A stretch of DNA of 64,000 bases from Clarireedia homoeocarpa (GCA_001465935.1 LNKV01000040.1:62001-126000), one strand, 5' to 3'; numbered from the stretch's first letter, positions 30,752-43,093 are shown. Translations and numbers: made by a program. The notes: generated by a model from the letters alone, not told the origin.

Positions 30752-32352
30752 TCACTTCTTCTCATCCTTCTCCCCATCATTACCATACATACCCAAATAC
30801 GTCGCCCTCAACCTCCCCATTAAATGCTCATCCGCCGTAATCTTCTTTCCCCCCTCTGTCTCCTCCTTGTTCTCCCAAGACTCCCTCACCCGCCGACTTG
30901 GCACACTTTCCAAAACAGTCGAGCCCACCGGATGGCAGAAATACGCAATACTGTAGCGATCGGCAATATCGGAGGGGGAAGAGGCTTTGGGAAAGATAAC
31001 GCGATGCACAGTGGATTTTAGGAGATTGTTGGTCCAGTACGAGAGAAGATCGCCGATGTTGATGAGAATTGGGGGGGAGGGATCGTGGGTTGTGGGGGAG
31101 GGGGAGATGGGGACGGGGGTCCATTGCGGTGGGGAGGTGGGGGATGAGGAGGGAGGAAGGATCTCCAGACCGGGTTGGGAGGGACGTTCTAGAGGGGGGA
31201 AGGGGGTTAGTTGGAGTGGGGTGAAGAATGGAGTGGAAAACAAGTAAGTAGAGAACATGGGAGTGGTGAGCATGGAATTATAGAGAATTGCAAATGAAGG
31301 ACTTGAAGACAATAGAATACATGAATAGAAGATGTGTGAATTAAAAGATATGAAGAAGGGGGTTTTGAGAAGGAAAGGTAAGATTGACAAAGACGAAGAA
31401 AGGGAATCTGCAGACTGGAAGACATGTGACCAAAAAATACTTACGAAACAAGAGAGTAATGGAACCATAGTCTGAGTGAGCACCAGCTCTTATATCGACA
31501 TCAGGTTGATAATCAGAACCAGCTGGGATGGAAGGATAGTGAAGAAGACGAAGAATGGAACCAGTAGAATCTCCATGGTGACGAGATGCGAACCAAGAGG
31601 AACCTCCAGCTGCGGGATCGATCTGTTTTATATAATTAAAACATGATTACTGAGTACGATAGCTTTATGAGGGTGCCTCACCTCGAGACCAATAGCAAAA
31701 AGGGTAAGGATTTTCAGACACAACTTGTGACAGTATTGTTGGAATTCATCAAGTTCCGATTCATGTGGTGCTAAAGAGGGTGGAAGAGGTTGCTGTGCTT
31801 TTCCATCCACGAAGTCACCGAAGTTCATAGCTCTGAAAGGGAGGGTTAGATTTTAAGACATGGTGATATTGTGAAGCAGGGCATGGCGGGGGTACTCTTT
31901 GAAATCTCCAACCTATTGGATAGATTAGTATAATAGGCGATATAGGGGTGACTTGAGTGTCGTACTCTTTGATTCTTTCCATCAAGATGTTCAGTATGCA
32001 TGCCAGAATATCCTCGATTCTAGTGCTGCATTAGCTTCGCCGTCCCTGGCAGATATGCGAGGAACCTGCATTTTCCGTGATCTTGCATCCTTGCTTTTCC
32101 TCAATTGAGGATGAGAAGAACTTCTTGGACTGTGTGAAGTATCAGTGATTGATGATGACAACAAAGTCCGGTTTGATGTACCAGATCAAACGTCCTGTCA
32201 ATAGCCTCAACAGGAATGTCTTTCCCAAGATTTCTGATGTACACGAAACCGTATGTTGCGGCTGCATCCACAAGCTGTTTGGCTACTTCTGCTTCTGGCA
32301 ATGAACCAGAGATATCAATAACAGGGATTGGACCTTCATTAGTCGTCGACAT
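30752..32352 (-). CDS. 2-oxoglutarate/Fe(II)-dependent oxygenase (isopenicillin N synthase-like)
   Basis: Non-heme iron oxygenase of the DIOX/IPNS superfamily, substrate unknown. Exons on the minus strand: 32352-32182, 32129-32070, 32019-31966, 31912-31896, 31832-31682, 31622-31445 and 31188-30752, giving 355 aa. The N-terminal DIOX_N part opens with PVIDISGSLPEAEVAKQLVD and YGFVYIRN. Fe ligands are His200 and Asp202 (GAHSDYGS) and His272 (STVHRVIFP); Arg288 in RYS binds 2-oxoglutarate. All key residues are present. Exon 4 is a 17-nt microexon. Intron 2 appears to be GC-AG (AAAAT|GCAGGT), since the nearby GT donor breaks the frame. The Ser/Pro-rich loop at residues 224-250 is longer than usual. 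Convergent with the RFTS gene (245 bp) and divergent from MKT1. Confidence 0.9.
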
Positions 32353-33021
32353 GGCAGCGATTTGGAAAAGAAACAGTTGATTTCGGCTGGAAAAAGTGAT
32401 TCTATGGAGGAAGTGGGATGTTATATACTATCCTTGCCCGCCCATGTTACTCTCCGATAACGACTAAGGAAGACCCTTGAAATCTGGAATCGGCAAATCT
32501 TGGCTTGGAATGCTTTACATTTCTCTTATCGCCGGATCACGTGTATGGCTCAAAGATCGATCAATTGCGGGAACGCTAAGCCCTAAATGAACCTTGGAGC
32601 TTTGGAATTGCTGTGAAGTTGAGCTTCAAAAATTATTTGGTGCAAGGACTCGTATACCTCCTCCATTCATACGCCGCACACCTACTCATATCGACGACGA
32701 GGTATATTCCTGAACCACTTCTCAGACCATCGCGATCCGCTTCACGCTTTTCGTCCAAATAGACTCCACAAAATCAACGTTACCTGGTAAACTCTTGCAA
32801 TCACCATCACCATCCCGTAAACGCCCAACGTTGTGTCCACCACGAACCCCTCCACCACCTTCCCCGTACCTGAAAAACCCCCCTTGTCGCACGACCACAA
32901 ACAAGAATACGATCTAGCCCTGCAACTCGCATTTTGGAAAGTACTCAGGATATCTATCAATCGCATCCAGAAAGAGCTTCCAAGAAGAATTACCATTAAA
33001 ATAACCCAATCCCCAACCACG
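32353..33021. promoter_or_regulatory. Shared divergent promoter, oxygenase / MKT1
   Basis: About 670 bp. It contains ATCACGTGTAT near 32536-32546 (CACGTG). The part next to MKT1 is AC-rich leader-like DNA. Confidence 0.4.
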
Positions 33022-35752
33022 ATGCCTCGTAAGTGCGACAATTTTCCTTCGACCTCCTCAGCCTCGCGCGCAGTAGTCCTCGCACAATGGCTTTTCAAAA
33101 AGAGTTACCAAAAGCTCTGAGATATGCCATGTTCTTTCCATGGAACATTCCCTCCATATTGGACTCTCCTCGATTGCAACCGTCAACCATTGACGCTGAC
33201 TCTTGGTCAACGCAAGTCCTGGCCAATTATGCTAACTTTGATGAACTAGTAAATACTGGCGACCCTTACATTGAGTCCACATCGTGGCAAGGCTCTTACC
33301 ATTCTTTCAAATGATTTTCAGCTAACTTGCGACCAGCTCCATGCCATTGTCCGATTGCGCCAATGCGAAAATTGGTGTTGAAGCAACCGCATACCTCTCG
33401 AACCTCCTTAAAGGACCTGCAGATGAACCCCTCCTTGCTGCCTTGGGTGGATCCCCCATGGGCTTAAGACAACATATCGAGAATGATTTGGATAAGTGGA
33501 AGGAAAACAACATCACACCGTTCTTCGTTTTCGAAGGCCAAGCAGTCGTAGGAAAGAATGAAATGACTATGCACAATTTGAGGGCAGCTATTGGTGGCAC
33601 ACAGGAGGCCTGGGCACTATATAATGAAGGCAACCCTACAGATGCAGTGGCGGCTTTTCGCAAGGCTGGTTGGTGTGACTATCATCATTTCACGATTATT
33701 ATACTGACAGAAGAACAGGCGCCATCCAAATCACCGATCTATATCCTACCTTACAAGATGTCCTCGTTGAACGAAGCTTAGAATATATGGTTGCGCCATT
33801 CAGTGCCTGTGCTCAGGTAAGTGTCATGATTCCTACCTCTAAGATTTTGGCTCATGCAAAAATATAGTTAGCAGCTCTCGATCGCCAGGAAACCCAATAC
33901 ATTGACGGTATCATGGGCTCCCAAGAACTACTCCTATATGATATATCGGATGCAATTATTTCACCACCAACTCCAAAAGACTGGGATAATAAAGCCTTCA
34001 CTGGATATGTCAAATCCGAAATATTGAAGAAACTCAACATTTCGCCAGACATGCTATGGGACGCATTATTGATGACCGGTACATCCTTCCTACCACCTTT
34101 CCCACCTCTTCAAGATTCAACCATAATCAGTCGTCAGCCTTACAGCGTGGGCGATGCAGTCAACCTGCTTAGAACATCAGAGAAATCAGTTAGTGCTACT
34201 TGCGCAGCTTTCGGTGATATTCTGAATGTACAAGACAGAAACTGGCTCGACAAATATCGAAAGGCAAAGATGGGTATCAAACATTGTGTTACTGTTCAAG
34301 AAAAGGGCAGTATTCACATCAGGGAATTTGATAACCTTACCAGCGATAGCCACGAATACCTTGGACTGCAATTGCCGCCAGAATTGTATTCTTACCTTCA
34401 GGCGGATGTTCTTGGCCCTCGACTTCTCAATACACTAAATTCGCTCGAGTATTATGCTCTCCCAACACTAGATGGCGTTGTATCTAAAGAATACCAACGT
34501 CTGGTTGTGGAGTCATTATCACCTGTAAAGGAGGCTGCGGCTGCTATCATTGCATCTCGAATGCATCGTGGTTTCCTATATAAAGATATCACGATGCGCT
34601 TCTGGTTTGATGAGAAACTGAGGCCCAATCTGAACCATCGCACACTACAGCCTCAACTCAATGGGAAGATTGATCTCTGGGGTGTCAAAGAAGCCGATCT
34701 AAAGAACCTGGAAACCAAGTCTTTGAAAGCAGGAAAGATACCATTCGCTTGTTTATCACTGCTCGAAAAGGATTTCCCGGCTAAGACCATCGGCCAAAAG
34801 ACAACCACTGGACTCACAACGAGATCAGAAATTCTTTCAAATGGGTTATGGCGTCTTCTGCATGTCAGGGGATATGTTAACGACAAACATGAGTTGACGA
34901 ACTGGGGAAACGCACTCGCTACTACACTGAAAGCCATTCAGCCAATATCGGAAAAATACAAGGACGCTCATCTCATCGAAGAAGGAGCATTCATAGCCTT
35001 TGAACTTCTTCGTTTCAATAATCTCCATACTCGCGATCGTCACCCCGAATTGATCGGTGGTCCAATGCGTGGTTCGGATGAGGACAAGGCGAATTGCTTG
35101 CTCATTAGTCGAACGGCTTGCTTGCTTAAATTGCGTCACCAAGCTATTGGGTACACGGGTCCTTTGAGCAAGAACTTCCTCGCATATCATTCTCTTATAA
35201 AATCTATCCGAGATTCGGATCGTGAATTGATTGAGGCTATTGTTGCGTCGATGCTTCTGAGTGGTCAGGTGGTCCGTGATAAGAAACAGTATGATCGTTT
35301 GGGACGAAGGTATGTTATCTTTTTCTTTCTTATTCTCCATCCCATGCCCATTTTCCCTACTCTTTCACTTTCCTCCCTCCACACTATTCCATCCCGTCCT
35401 TTGTCACCTCACCTATTCCACCCCGTCCCCCAAAATCCCAACAAACTGACACCAACCCTACAGTCTCCCCTTCGGCCAAGACATCGACGTTGCCTTCGGC
35501 ATCGCCGTCAAAACCTACCTCGACGATTACATCAAAGCCGACAGCAGCGCGGAAGAAAAACTCAAGCTCAAAAATTCCTACAGCGCGAGTTTTGTTCCCC
35601 ATGCGGTCAATTTCCCGGAGGATCTGGATGTCGCGTTTGCATTCTTTGATGCGCTGCATGCGGGGGTTAAAGTGCTGGGGAAGGAGGAGTTGAATGAAGC
35701 GGAGAAGAAGACGTGGGATGATGCAGGGAAGTATTTGGCGGCTAGGAGGTAA
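33022..35752 (+). CDS. MKT1: Mkt1-like post-transcriptional regulator (inactive XPG-type fold)
   Basis: Fungal Mkt1, which in yeast works with Pbp1 to control translation of selected mRNAs. Well-supported exons: 33341-33668 (or from about 33334), 33719-33816, 33868-35309 and 35464-35752, about 718 aa from MPLSDCANAK. XPG-N-like sequence (KIGVEATAYLSNLL, WKENNITPFFVFEGQ) is followed by XPG-I-like sequence (MVAPFSACAQLAALDRQETQ, YIDGIMGSQELLLYDI), then the Mkt1 central (LPPFPPLQDSTIISRQPYSV) and C-terminal regions (NGLWRLLHVRGYVNDKHELT, ELIGGPMRGSDEDKANCLLI). The acidic cluster of active XPG nucleases looks incomplete, as in Mkt1. The true 5' end is uncertain. ATGCCTC|GTAAGT at 33022 looks like a small first exon, and sequence after ACTAG near 33248 (NTGDPYIESTS) may be a second. 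Residues upstream of MPLSDC were not resolved. Confidence 0.9.
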
Positions 35753-36237
35753 GGTTGGGAGTTGAGGTGGTGAATGGTGGGGGTGAGTGAGGAGGAATTT
35801 AGGTTGAGACGATATGGAAGAGGGTGAGATGTAGTGGAATGGAGTTTAGATGGAAGAGGAGAGACGTCAAAGTTCAGGTTGGGATTGAGGGGGCTTGTAT
35901 GAGGTAAGATAGATGATGGACAGAAATGAGAGGAAGGAGACAGAGATGGAGAAGAATCAAGAGGAAGCAAAGCAAAAAGAAAATCAAAAATAAAAAAAAT
36001 AAAAAAAAATAAAAACACAAATAGGTTAGTTAGATAGACAGCGGCAGGGCAGGGCAGGGCATGCGGATTCGAATGTAGACCAGCCAGCCAGCCAGCCAGC
36101 CAGTTCTGCTCTGTTCTATTAGCTAAGTTAAATAATTATACTCTTTTTTTTTGTTTTTTTTTTGTCTAACTTGGGGATATATATCATGGTTATAGTTATA
36201 GTTATGATTATGATTATATATGGATAGGGATAGGGAT

Positions 36238-36268
<31 letters not shown>

Positions 36269-37583
36269 CATGTATACACATACACACACATATATACACA
36301 CACACCAACCAAAAAATCATCACAACAAATAGAAAAAGAAAACATATGCATATACTACAAGATCAATATATAGTATCCATTCTCTTTCCATTGTTCCCAA
36401 TCCTTCTTCTGTTTGCGTAAACCAGCTATCTAGCTTTTGAAACCAAGTTGGCTCCCCCGTTCATCAAAAAGGGTATCCCGACATCATTGCTCTTCCCCAT
36501 TGCTTCCCTAACCTTTGCTTCTTCTCTTCAACTTCTCTTCCTCTTTTTCTTCCCTCACTACTTATGAATAAAAATAGCTTCCAGTGCAATCCTCAACCGC
36601 CCAACTTTACACCCCCATCCCCCTGCACCGTATCACACATTCACATCGCCACACAATCAACACATCAATGCCAAACCATATCATCCCAACCCATCACTTC
36701 AAACTCCCCGACCCCCCGAAATGCTTCGCTAAAATGAAAATGAAGAAAAGCAGAAGAGAAAACTCCCTCCTCAAACTTGAATGATCCCCAAAGAAAGCAA
36801 AAGAATTCCAATTCCATCATTCCCAATATCAACTCCAACTTTCTCCTCTGCCGTTTCGTCCCATTCCACTCCATCCCACTGCCATCCACCAAACACATTT
36901 TAAACCAAAGTGTTTGGAATGATCAAGAAACCCCTTCAACAAACCCCCAATTTCTCCCCCCAATTTCTCCTCAGCCAGCTTTGTCGAAGAAACGTGTCGT
37001 GTACTTGGAAAAAAATGGAGATGGTCCAAAGAGGTATGGTATGGTATAGTATATAAAGCCGATGCAGCAGCATGATCGTATTCGTATAAAATTCTTCTCG
37101 TTTTTGATCCAGTTTCATGCATTGTTCCATGAACAAGTAAAAAAAAACGAAAAAAGAAATAGAACCAAAAAAAAGAGAATGGGGTATGCTAGAAAAAGAA
37201 GAGGAAACAGATATTGACAAAGGGAATTCGTACTCCAATCGTTTAATTCGTTCGCCGTTCGTTCTGCCTGTGTGTGTGATATTCGAGAAATATGCGAAAT
37301 TGAATGAGAAAGATGGATTTGTTGCAGAAGGGGAGATGGGGGCGGGAGAAAGCCCAGAGCCAAGGACCATTATTGTTGGTTGATTTTGCATGCTGCAGAG
37401 GTATGGATGATATTAGAAAGGAAAACGCCTTTGCAATATGCTGATGATGTTGTGGTTTTGACAAAAGAAAACTCGGATGAGTCGCTGGTGTCATAAAGAC
37501 ATTAAAAATTCGTTGCTTTTTTCGCTTTTTGGCTGAATAACCAAATTTTTTTTTATATATACTTCCAAATTGCAATTAATGCA
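35753..37583. other. Intergenic region with microsatellites
   Basis: Convergent gap between MKT1 and samB. It holds AGGGC repeats near 36044-36060, a (CCAG)n run at 36081-36102, a GTTATA/GATTAT run near 36186-36215 and an alternating TA/CA tract at 36236-36305. ORFs here translate these repeats. No gene supported. Confidence 0.6.
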
Positions 37584-39497
37584 TCACTGGGATGCTGCAA
37601 CACACCAATGACGGTGGAACACCCATGCACTCTTTTGGCACTCCTTACTGCAGTACTTTGTCCTTCTACACCTTCGACATTTTGCAAACTGTCTGGTATA
37701 CTCCTCCCACTTTCCACATTGATAGTATGCACACTGTCTAATCCCACCTCGAGAATCATCCTTGCGGCACAAGTTTCTCATCACAACTCCTGCCCAGTAT
37801 TGCATATCCTGACTGTGATGTCTGACGGTGAACTTTTCGACTAATGGGAAAATGTTGAAGTCGTCGGGAAGGAGATATTCTTCCTCCTCCTCTTCGGCGG
37901 CATGCGATCCACACGAAGACGAGGACGAGCCTGCAACAGGGGAAAAGGCGTTTTCTTCCGCATCCAGAAGGTGGAGCTCGGGACCAATCTTAAGTTTTGG
38001 CACCAAGTGAGATTTTTGGAAGTAGGATCGGAGATTGCAGTACTTTGAAACATAGGCCAGAAGTTGGAGAGACATTAGTACATCCTCGTCTCTTGGCATC
38101 GCAGCCAGCACTTGCCCTTGGGGGGGTGTTTGGCGATCCAAAAGGTATCGAGGTATCGTAGTTGGAGGCATTGTAGGAGGAGTGTTAGCTGTGGTTGGCT
38201 GCGCTGGTGACAGACCCATTGTGGGTCCAGTTGGAGTTGTAGCATCATTAATAATACTGCCATCCATTGCAGAACGATGAGTGATGTTGAAAGCTCCGGC
38301 ATCCTGGGCTTCGGATACTGATGGAGTGGTGAGACCCAGAGGGGTTTCAACTGCTGTAAGCATACTATCATTTTCGTCCATCGTTATATCTTGAATATTG
38401 ACACTTGCAGATTGAATGTCTGCCGTGCTCACACCAGCGATATCAGGATCTCCAGATTCATCCGAGGCCATGCTATCAGCATTTGGATCTTCGGTTTCTG
38501 CGGCAGTCGAGGCTTGATGTCTGATGGATGGGCGTCTTCGAGCCCGTGGTGTTCCGGCAGAGATTGATCCGGCACGACCAGTAGGTGACCGGATTTGGGC
38601 GGGAGGTAATGGAGTTGTTGGAGATTCTGGTTGGGAGGCCAGGCCACCTTGAAATCCAGGTACCATGGATGGCAGACGATCGACATCCCTCACAGGTCTG
38701 ATATTGAATCCATCTGCAGCATCCATAGAAGGAACGGCAGTCGCAAGAGGCTGGATGTTGTGGCGTGGTGATATGAAATGCTGTCTCGCATCCTGGTTTC
38801 GATGATGATGATGATGATGTCTGTGAATTGAGAATGTTGTGCGCTCCGGTGGAGATGTCAAGGCAAATTGAGGTCCCGTTGGCGTGGCGTCCATGGCATC
38901 GGAGCCATTCGTCAACGGAGCAGCTTGGAAGTTGGCTGGAATATCAATAGATGGTGGAGGTGGTTGACGTCTCGAGGCCCGGAATTCCGATTCGAATCGT
39001 GATGCTCGATTGCCAAATGAAGCACCTTTGTGGTTTCCTCGATGCTCGCCGGATCGTGAACCTTGGTGTCTATGCTCCTGCAGCGCTTTGGCTTTCTCGG
39101 CCTTTTCTCTGCATCTATCGACGACTTTGATATAATTGTCCAAGATTGTAGCGATGACCGGAACCATATCTGCTTCAACCACACGAGTTCGAACGTTCTC
39201 GGAACCTCGAACTCCAATGTTGACAACGCATTGGAAGGCCAAATTCCATTTCCACATATCCATCATGTCCCGGCTTCTGCCAGCCTTCAAGAGGCAGACC
39301 AATCGTTCGACACCGCCATCGACGGTAAGAATGTCTCGAATCCTGGCCGAAGATGTCGTGAGATAGGCAAGATGGTTGAGCGAGTTAATCAAAGGTAAGG
39401 TCGAAGTACAATCAAGGGCTCGACGATCGTACAAAGCTGTCGTGATACCGACCGAGGCCTTGTTGACATTCGGAATACTGAAATTGACTTCCCTCAT
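37584..39497 (-). CDS. samB: MYND-type zinc finger protein SamB / Mub1
   Basis: Single-exon 637-aa homologue of Aspergillus SamB and yeast Mub1. SamB affects hyphal morphogenesis; Mub1 works with ubiquitin ligase Ubr2 in turnover of the proteasome regulator Rpn4. The N-terminus is highly characteristic (MREVNFSIPNVNKASVGITT, ALYDRRALDCTSTLPLINSL) and continues as an armadillo-like region to about residue 135. A long disordered middle (about 140-480) is rich in Ser, Pro, Thr and His, including HHHHHHR. A second ordered block (MSLQLLAYVSKYCNLRSYFQ) precedes the C-terminal MYND finger, whose Cys/His ligands lie in CAYYQCGKW, FAKCRRCRRTKYCSKECQ and WVFHRHWC. The start ATG at 39497 matches the family start. 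Confidence 0.96.
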   Translation of the reverse strand: MREVNFSIPNVNKASVGITTALYDRRALDCTSTLPLINSLNHLAYLTTSSARIRDILTVDGGVERLVCLLKAGRSRDMMDMWKWNLAFQCVVNIGVRGSENVRTRVVEADMVPVIATILDNYIKVVDRCREKAEKAKALQEHRHQGSRSGEHRGNHKGASFGNRASRFESEFRASRRQPPPPSIDIPANFQAAPLTNGSDAMDATPTGPQFALTSPPERTTFSIHRHHHHHHRNQDARQHFISPRHNIQPLATAVPSMDAADGFNIRPVRDVDRLPSMVPGFQGGLASQPESPTTPLPPAQIRSPTGRAGSISAGTPRARRRPSIRHQASTAAETEDPNADSMASDESGDPDIAGVSTADIQSASVNIQDITMDENDSMLTAVETPLGLTTPSVSEAQDAGAFNITHRSAMDGSIINDATTPTGPTMGLSPAQPTTANTPPTMPPTTIPRYLLDRQTPPQGQVLAAMPRDEDVLMSLQLLAYVSKYCNLRSYFQKSHLVPKLKIGPELHLLDAEENAFSPVAGSSSSSCGSHAAEEEEEEYLLPDDFNIFPLVEKFTVRHHSQDMQYWAGVVMRNLCRKDDSRGGIRQCAYYQCGKWEEYTRQFAKCRRCRRTKYCSKECQKSAWVFHRHWCVAASQ

Positions 39498-39762
39498 ATT
39501 GTAAAGTGTTTCGCAGAATGGCGTGTCGATGAATAGAAGATTTTGAACGATCGAGTGTTTCGGGCGAACGACCCTACCACAACCAAATTATTTGTGGCGT
39601 CGTATTACGATGGATGGATGGATGAATGGATGGATGGATAGATGGATGGATGGATGGAGATTCGGTTGACGAGGATTCGACTTTTCGATATAATTTAGGA
39701 AACTTGCCGAATTCGAATGCAAGTTCAAGAAGGGATACAGCTCTTCCTTATTCTTCTTCTTT

Positions 39763-39797
<35 letters not shown>

Positions 39798-42700
39798 GTT
39801 TTGGCAGATGTGACGGGAGCGGTGGGTGTTGGGCTGCGAGCTGAATGTAATGGGAAAATGGGGGAGGATGTCGCGAGCCAGGTGGTAAAGGAATCACAGA
39901 ATCGTCATTGACGGGATGTAATGATGGTACAAATGGCCGCAATGTGATACGTGGTGATGGGAATGATGCAAAGACTCGAAGAAGATTGATGGAAACGAGT
40001 TGTGAAATGGAGATTATCTCCTTTTTTTCTCTCTTTCTTTCTTTCTTTCTGTCTCTCGCACTTCCGGTGGTGGTGATTCTGAGATGAAGAATTGTGTGAA
40101 GTGTATGAATCGAGATGGTCGAGTATGAGAAGAAAGGGTTGGCGGCCGTTGTCGCGGGTCTACTTTATTTGATCCAAGCGCTTTCGAATTTCAAAAATTG
40201 AATTGGTAAGAATAGGGAAGAGAGCTTAAATGGGTAAATTTTCCAAAATCCTTTCTGATTTTATGATTAACGAATGGATTCAGTCATGAATTGCGAAATC
40301 AGAAGGCGTTTCAATGATTTGTGGGATGTTCATGAAGCTTCTCTTTGAGAGGAGATTGTAGCAGAACTGGGTGCAGGAGAAAGGAATTGGTGTGTGGTGG
40401 TTGTTTGAGTGACTCCCTGGTCCTCGGCTCTCCGTAGTGAGATTTGAAATTCTGTGGTGTGCTGTGGTGTGCTGTGGTGTGCTGTGCTGTGCTTGAACTT
40501 GGCTGTAATGAAAGACAATTTTGCTTTGATTCCAGGACAACTTACATCCCTCACCATCGATTGGACGATTGAGTGGAGTTTTGACGGTCTTGTCGGAATA
40601 TTGTCTGAAGTGGATTGGGGAATAATGAGGCAAGCGCGCTCGATTTTTTTCGAGGAATCAATGCAACCGCGAAGTGGAAGGGGAAGGGGAAGGGGAAGGG
40701 TGGTGGAAGGGTGGTGGAAGGGTGGCACGGGTGGAAAGGGTGGAAGGTGGAAGCGTGGTTTATGCGTGCGGCAAGGTTAGCTGGCCTGCCGAACAAGTAT
40801 CAGATAATATATACATAAAGCTTCTATATCTACATATAAAGCTTCTATATCTGGCTGCGGTAAATCAATAATTCATTCGTAAATAATTCAATAATTCGAT
40901 GATTCATTCGTAAATAAATTCCCTGCGGTTGTGCCGGGTTGGGTTGAAGATTCGAGAGTGAAGATATGATATGATACTCCCACCTGGTATGAATGAGCTG
41001 ACTGAAGTAGGCCTAACGTATGGAACCACATGTGCATTCAAGACTTGTACAACTTTGAGGATGGGCAAGAGGGGGAGTTTGGAACTGATAACTACTATAT
41101 GGTAGAACAGATGGACATTCTCTCCATCTATTGATCAGTCCAGTGAGTTTACCATGAGTTTACCATGAGTTTACCAAAGTCCAAATATGCAGGGCTACAA
41201 AACCTGCAACAACGACAGAGGTTATAGATGCCATATCCTTTTTCTGTCACTTGTACTTGTCCTTTGTATTCTTCCCAATGTTCTACTGCAATGCAATGGA
41301 ATTTTCTCTGCATGAAGCCATCGCATCCGGACACGATGAGGCAAAGGGTAAAAAGATCTGCTCACCCGCCTGCCACCTGCCTCGCCTTGCCTGGCCGCTT
41401 TCGATCCGATCTGCGCTGAATTGTTCCATCTTATCATCACCTCACATCCAACGATCAAGAGACTGCCAACACAACACCACGAATAGCAGAAAGCCAAGAG
41501 AGGAATAAGTTGTACAGGAGAGTTTAATCATCAGAAAAAACCATATCATTCATTTATATTACATTGCCCATCTGTCACAGAACAACGCATTAAAAGTACA
41601 CCGCTTCTATAATTTCCCAAATTCCCAAATCTCCAAATTCCCAAATCCCAAAAGAACCGAATCACACACAAGTCAAGGGTAAAACAATTTCATCATCGCC
41701 TCGTGAAGAGTCCAAGTCCGTCGGGTCCCAGATCCCTAGCCAAGGGTAAGCGCAAGGGTGTCTTTCATCACGAGGGCTCATTTCTGTACCTTTAAGTGTT
41801 TCATAGCAAGACAACTTGTGTTCCTGGAGGCTGTACTGACTGCAGTATGGCAGGCAGCACGGCAGTATGGCAGGCAGCACGGCAGAAGTAAGACGGATTG
41901 GACATGTACAACCGAAGAATCAACAACCAGCCGGCAAAGGAGATACTGTAGATGGCAGATTACTTCAAATACTTAGTTACCGTCTAACATCTACAAAATC
42001 ATCTCCCACTCAAGAAACCTCCCATCCCATCCCATCCGCAAAACAACCATCTAAATCGCATCGTATCATCCCGTCTCCCGTCTCTCCCGTCTCCCGTCTC
42101 CCGTTCTCCATCTTGCCAACCCAACATGTGATACCATACAGATTTCCCAGCGCCCATCCATATCCATCCATATCCAACCATCCAACCACCCCCCGAACCA
42201 ATCATCCATCTATCCATCCCATCCAACCTCGCCTCCCCACTTACCATTCCCGGAATACTTATATTTCCCAAACCTCCCATTCCTCTACTCGTAGATGCTG
42301 ACCCAAATACTTACATACCAAAGTCCCCTCCTCCTCCTTTCCTGTATGTACTTCCAAGACACACACAACCCCTCTAGACCATCCTCTTCTCTGTCTCTCA
42401 TCGTCAAAAAAGAATGGTCTGTTCTCAATACATACTTGCGCAACTATCAAAGGAGAAAGTAAAAAAAAAAACACACAACCACATGTTCCTAAAACCTTCT
42501 CCACCCACCATGCCGTGCGTGCCCCGTCCGTCGCTTTTTTTGGTCTTTCTACTAAGTAAGTTAAGTTGACTTGAATTTTTATCCACTAAGTTAGTTAGTT
42601 AGTTAGTTACTTACTTACTGTATGTCTCTGTCTCTCTCTCTCATCACCGCATCTCCACTTCACTTACTAGATCACTCCCTGCCCTTTCCTTTTTCCTTTT

Positions 42701-42992
42701 TTATTTTCCTTTTCCTTTCTACAGATTACGTACAGATACAGATACAGATACAGATACTATAAAATCATCCGTGCAAAAAACTCCCAAGCTCCTTCTTCTT
42801 CTTCTTCTTCTTCGCCTAATCGGTTCGGTTCGGTTCGCTCATCGTTAACTTAATTTAACTTAACTTTATCCTATACTATCCGGAAGATCCTGACTTTACC
42901 TATATTGGGACAGATCAGATCAGATCATATCATATCATATCAGATCAGATTACAGACGACTTGGGGGTTTCCACTGTACTTATACTATACCC

Positions 42993-42993
<1 letters not shown>
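39498..42993. other. Long gene-poor region upstream of samB
   Basis: samB upstream DNA followed by sequence without recognisable coding exons. Landmarks: GGAT/GATG repeats at 39610-39657, a 30-base T run at 39767-39796, GTGGTGTGCT repeats near 40455-40490, AAGGGG and GTGGAAGG repeats near 40674-40735, two copies of ATAAAGCTTCTATATCT near 40814-40852, TTACCATGAGT repeats near 41149-41174, and a duplicated GCAGTATGGCAGGCAGCACG near 41841-41884. Confidence 0.5.
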
Positions 42994-43025
<32 letters not shown>

Positions 43026-43093
43026 ACTCCTGATGAGTACCAGGAAGATATATCTCAATCATCTGANGGGGGGGGGGGGGGGGGGGGGGGGGG
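42994..43093. other. Suspect assembly junction: poly-C, 41 bp of pot1 3' end, N, poly-G
   Basis: 32 Cs (42994-43025), 41 bases (43026-43066) identical and co-oriented with 20583-20623, one N (43067), then 26 Gs (43068-43093). The 41 bases include the complement of the pot1 stop codon and last codons, and at both places poly-C comes directly before them. Best read as an assembly or gap-filling artefact. Confidence 0.85.

Noticed and set aside
36123..36420. Pair of about 66-aa ORFs rich in Ile/Tyr/Thr
   Set aside because: Translations of the alternating TA/CA tract on both strands.
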